The translations under genes were made by a program, and so were the position numbers. DNA of 5,868 bases from Pseudomonadota bacterium. Lineage in GTDB: Bacteria > Pseudomonadota > Gammaproteobacteria > Burkholderiales > Ferrovaceae. Position 1 is the stretch's first letter, and every line of letters starts with the position of its first letter. The stretch is from assembly GCA_021794775.1 (NCBI GenBank), contig JAJYQG010000042.1, forward strand, positions 1 to 5,868, written 5' to 3'. Positions 4,299 through 5,868 of this stretch are shown here, piece by piece. The notes under the pieces are model-generated. The model was not told the DNA's origin. It worked only from the letters and a program-made list of their open reading frames with translations, and did not search any database.

Positions 4299-5807
4299 TC
4301 AGCGCATCTTCTGGCGAACGGTTCCCGATGTTGGTGAGGGGTTGGCGGATTCGCCCGCTGCCTTTTCGATGGCATCAAACACGTCTTCAGGAACCTGCCC
4401 AAAAAACTGTTTGCGCCGATGGTTTGAGATCTTGTTGTCGTTGTCCAGGCACATGATGGCCAGGTTTGACAGCAGGTTTCCACGAACATCGAAATCGCGG
4501 TCAATCGATCGAACGATGTGATCGTAACGGGCAAGAAATTCGGTTTCGTTTTTCAGTTCGATCTCGAGTGCCTGTTCTGCCATTCGATACCCGAATTCAA
4601 CCTGTTTCGTGGCGTTCCAGTACCGGTAGGAAGACGCTTTTCCGTTAAACCTGAAGTCGTATTGTTCGCCATCAACCCACCGCGCAGACCATTGTTGGCG
4701 CGAGGGTTGCGAATACTCGCGAAGTGCAGACAGGTAATCTGATTCGTTGCGCTTCATGGCATTAGATACTGGCAGCAACATTCCGTTGTCAAGCCTTCCT
4801 GACTGGCATAGGGCCTGATGGAATAGGAATCGGGAAAGGCGCCCGTTGCCATCCATGAACGGATGGACGTACACGAAGCCGAACGACACGACGGATGCGA
4901 TGATGACCGGATCAATTTCTCGCGGCGGGTTGTTGGCAAACGAGATCAGTTCTTTCATTAGGTCGGGAACGAGATCCGGCGGGGGCGGCAAATAAGTTAT
5001 CCCCGCCGCCCCGCGCAATGCTCCGCGCAGCCAATTCTGCTCACTCCTGAATCCGGAAGCCTTATCGAACTTGTTGTTCACGACAGAGTTTTGTAGTTCG
5101 ACTAGATATCCTTCTGAAATCTCGCGTCTTTCGTGCGCTTGGCGGAGCAGGCTGATGAAAAGCTGCGACTTGCTCTCATTCGGGCTTTCTTGCTCTATGG
5201 CAAAAGAGCTTTCCGTTTCGTGCAGATACGCCCAGGCCAGAGCGCGGTCGGTCATGGCGCGGCCTAAAGTCCCAACGAAATCCCTGGTGCGCGCAAGAAC
5301 GTCCGACTTGATGGCTTTCTGGAGGTATGATGTTCTTTCAACGGTGACGCAGTAATCCATCGAACCGAGCCCATTAAACGCAACCCGCCACTTTGAGTTG
5401 CGGCACGAAGGCCCGGTGACATACCTTGCCGGGTCGAACAGTTCAGCTGTCGGCCCAGATACGGCAGGTACGTCTGTGAGCGTTTTTTTGGTAAAATGCT
5501 CCCATAGGTAACAGGCTGTTCTGACGTAGGCGCTGGTCGGCGCTTTGCGCAACTCGCGGAGCAGGTCTGAGGCTTCGATTCTTGGCATGGCCTCGGCCAG
5601 CACCTGCATGTTCGTTCCTTCGTGCTTTAAGGCGAACATGATGTGTGCCAACGGATCGGCGGATTGTGGCGCGACGGTCTTTGGAACCAACAGCAGGCCG
5701 CCCGTGTCTTCTATGCGGGATACCGCACCGATCACCGCAGGGCGCAACAAATGGAAGGCACTCAGTTCCAGGTTTCGCCTCAAGAACTCATAACCTAAGT
5801 AGTCCAT
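4299..5807 (-). CDS. Large Fic-family protein with N-terminal extension
   Basis: This 502-aa protein runs convergent to hipA. Its Fic motif HPFMDGNGR is at residues 315-323 and is complete (H315, D319, G320, N321, R323). The flap region FRSEQNWLRG...ITYLPPPPDLVPDLM (about 253-284) is typical of the larger Fic group. The segment ETESSFAIEQE (197-207) sits where a class II inhibitory helix is expected: S201 and E205 fit SxxxE, but the following residue is Gln instead of Gly or Asn. Residues 1-190 form an N-terminal domain I have seen in other about 500-aa Fic proteins but cannot name. The C-terminal 100 residues are rich in charged helix and may form a regulatory or binding domain. It is not a close copy of the other Fic protein. 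The ATG at 5807 is preceded by AAGGA (5815-5811), a proper Shine-Dalgarno sequence unlike the other genes here. The target is unknown; AMP transfer is the default activity. Confidence 0.9.
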   Translation of the reverse strand: MDYLGYEFLRRNLELSAFHLLRPAVIGAVSRIEDTGGLLLVPKTVAPQSADPLAHIMFALKHEGTNMQVLAEAMPRIEASDLLRELRKAPTSAYVRTACYLWEHFTKKTLTDVPAVSGPTAELFDPARYVTGPSCRNSKWRVAFNGLGSMDYCVTVERTSYLQKAIKSDVLARTRDFVGTLGRAMTDRALAWAYLHETESSFAIEQESPNESKSQLFISLLRQAHERREISEGYLVELQNSVVNNKFDKASGFRSEQNWLRGALRGAAGITYLPPPPDLVPDLMKELISFANNPPREIDPVIIASVVSFGFVYVHPFMDGNGRLSRFLFHQALCQSGRLDNGMLLPVSNAMKRNESDYLSALREYSQPSRQQWSARWVDGEQYDFRFNGKASSYRYWNATKQVEFGYRMAEQALEIELKNETEFLARYDHIVRSIDRDFDVRGNLLSNLAIMCLDNDNKISNHRRKQFFGQVPEDVFDAIEKAAGESANPSPTSGTVRQKMR

Positions 5808-5822
5808 TTTTCCTTTTTTGCA

Positions 5823-5863
5823 ACAAGATTTTTTTAAGTATTCTGGAATTGTACAAGATTTTT
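5823..5863 (+). repeat. Two 11-bp direct repeats, 30 bp apart
   Basis: ACAAGATTTTT occurs at 5823-5833 and again at 5853-5863. The 30-bp start-to-start distance is close to three helical turns, so proteins bound to both copies would lie on the same DNA face. Both are also preceded by TTG, with a one-base length difference in between (TTGCA and TTGT). The copies cover the -10 and -35 boxes proposed for the second fic gene. No regulator is encoded next to them in the window. Confidence 0.5.
5828..5856 (-). promoter_or_regulatory. Candidate promoter of the second fic gene
   Basis: On the minus strand TTGTAC (5856-5851) and AAAAAT (5833-5828) are 17 bp apart, matching sigma70 moderately (4 of 6 for each box). 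A start near 5821 would leave a leader of about 14 nt containing the AAGGA ribosome site. Both boxes overlap the two 11-bp repeats, which fits repression by a protein bound to them. Confidence 0.35.
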
Positions 5864-5868
5864 ATCAT

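Noticed and set aside
5071..5355. 94-aa plus strand frame and similar frames inside the second fic gene
   Set aside because: Shadow frames of a well-supported Fic coding sequence on the other strand; low-complexity Ser/Arg/Cys composition.
1..5868. CRISPR array, tRNA or rRNA
   Set aside because: No regularly spaced repeats of CRISPR size and no cloverleaf or rRNA-like sequence were seen on either strand.

Overview
The window is a bacterial accessory region, most likely from a proteobacterium with intermediate GC. The evidence is near-consensus sigma70 promoters of the TTGAC-N-GCGTAYAAT type, a HipBA module and two large Fic proteins. The species cannot be named from this sequence, and neither a replication origin nor a transposase gene is visible.

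Layout from left to right. Bases 1-160 hold a leftward promoter, a hairpin that looks like an IS200/IS605 or omega-RNA end, and a terminator-like stem with a U-rich tail. Together they predict an RNA of about 100 nt, or the start of an RNA-guided-nuclease element that runs off the left edge. Back to back with this promoter is a rightward one that should start transcription at the first base of a 75-aa gene of unknown function. That gene overlaps an AbiEii-like nucleotidyltransferase by 29 nt. A 217-nt gap follows, with a possible gene remnant and three copies of ATCGGCAWT. Next comes a 407-aa Fic protein with an N-terminal inhibitory helix. A second near-consensus promoter, again placed to give a leaderless message, drives hipB and hipA, which overlap by one base. 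A convergent gene encodes a second, unrelated 502-aa Fic protein. It ends 9 nt from hipA and has paired 11-bp repeats over its promoter at the right edge.

The common theme is toxin-like enzymes that modify targets with nucleotides or phosphate: a nucleotidyltransferase, two Fic AMPylases and a HipA kinase. Each comes with a plausible restraint: a small partner protein, built-in inhibitory helices, or HipB. This looks like a toxin-antitoxin or defence island. The less familiar elements are the 75-aa/nucleotidyltransferase pair, the leftward RNA, and the two leaderless antitoxin-position genes that share one promoter design.
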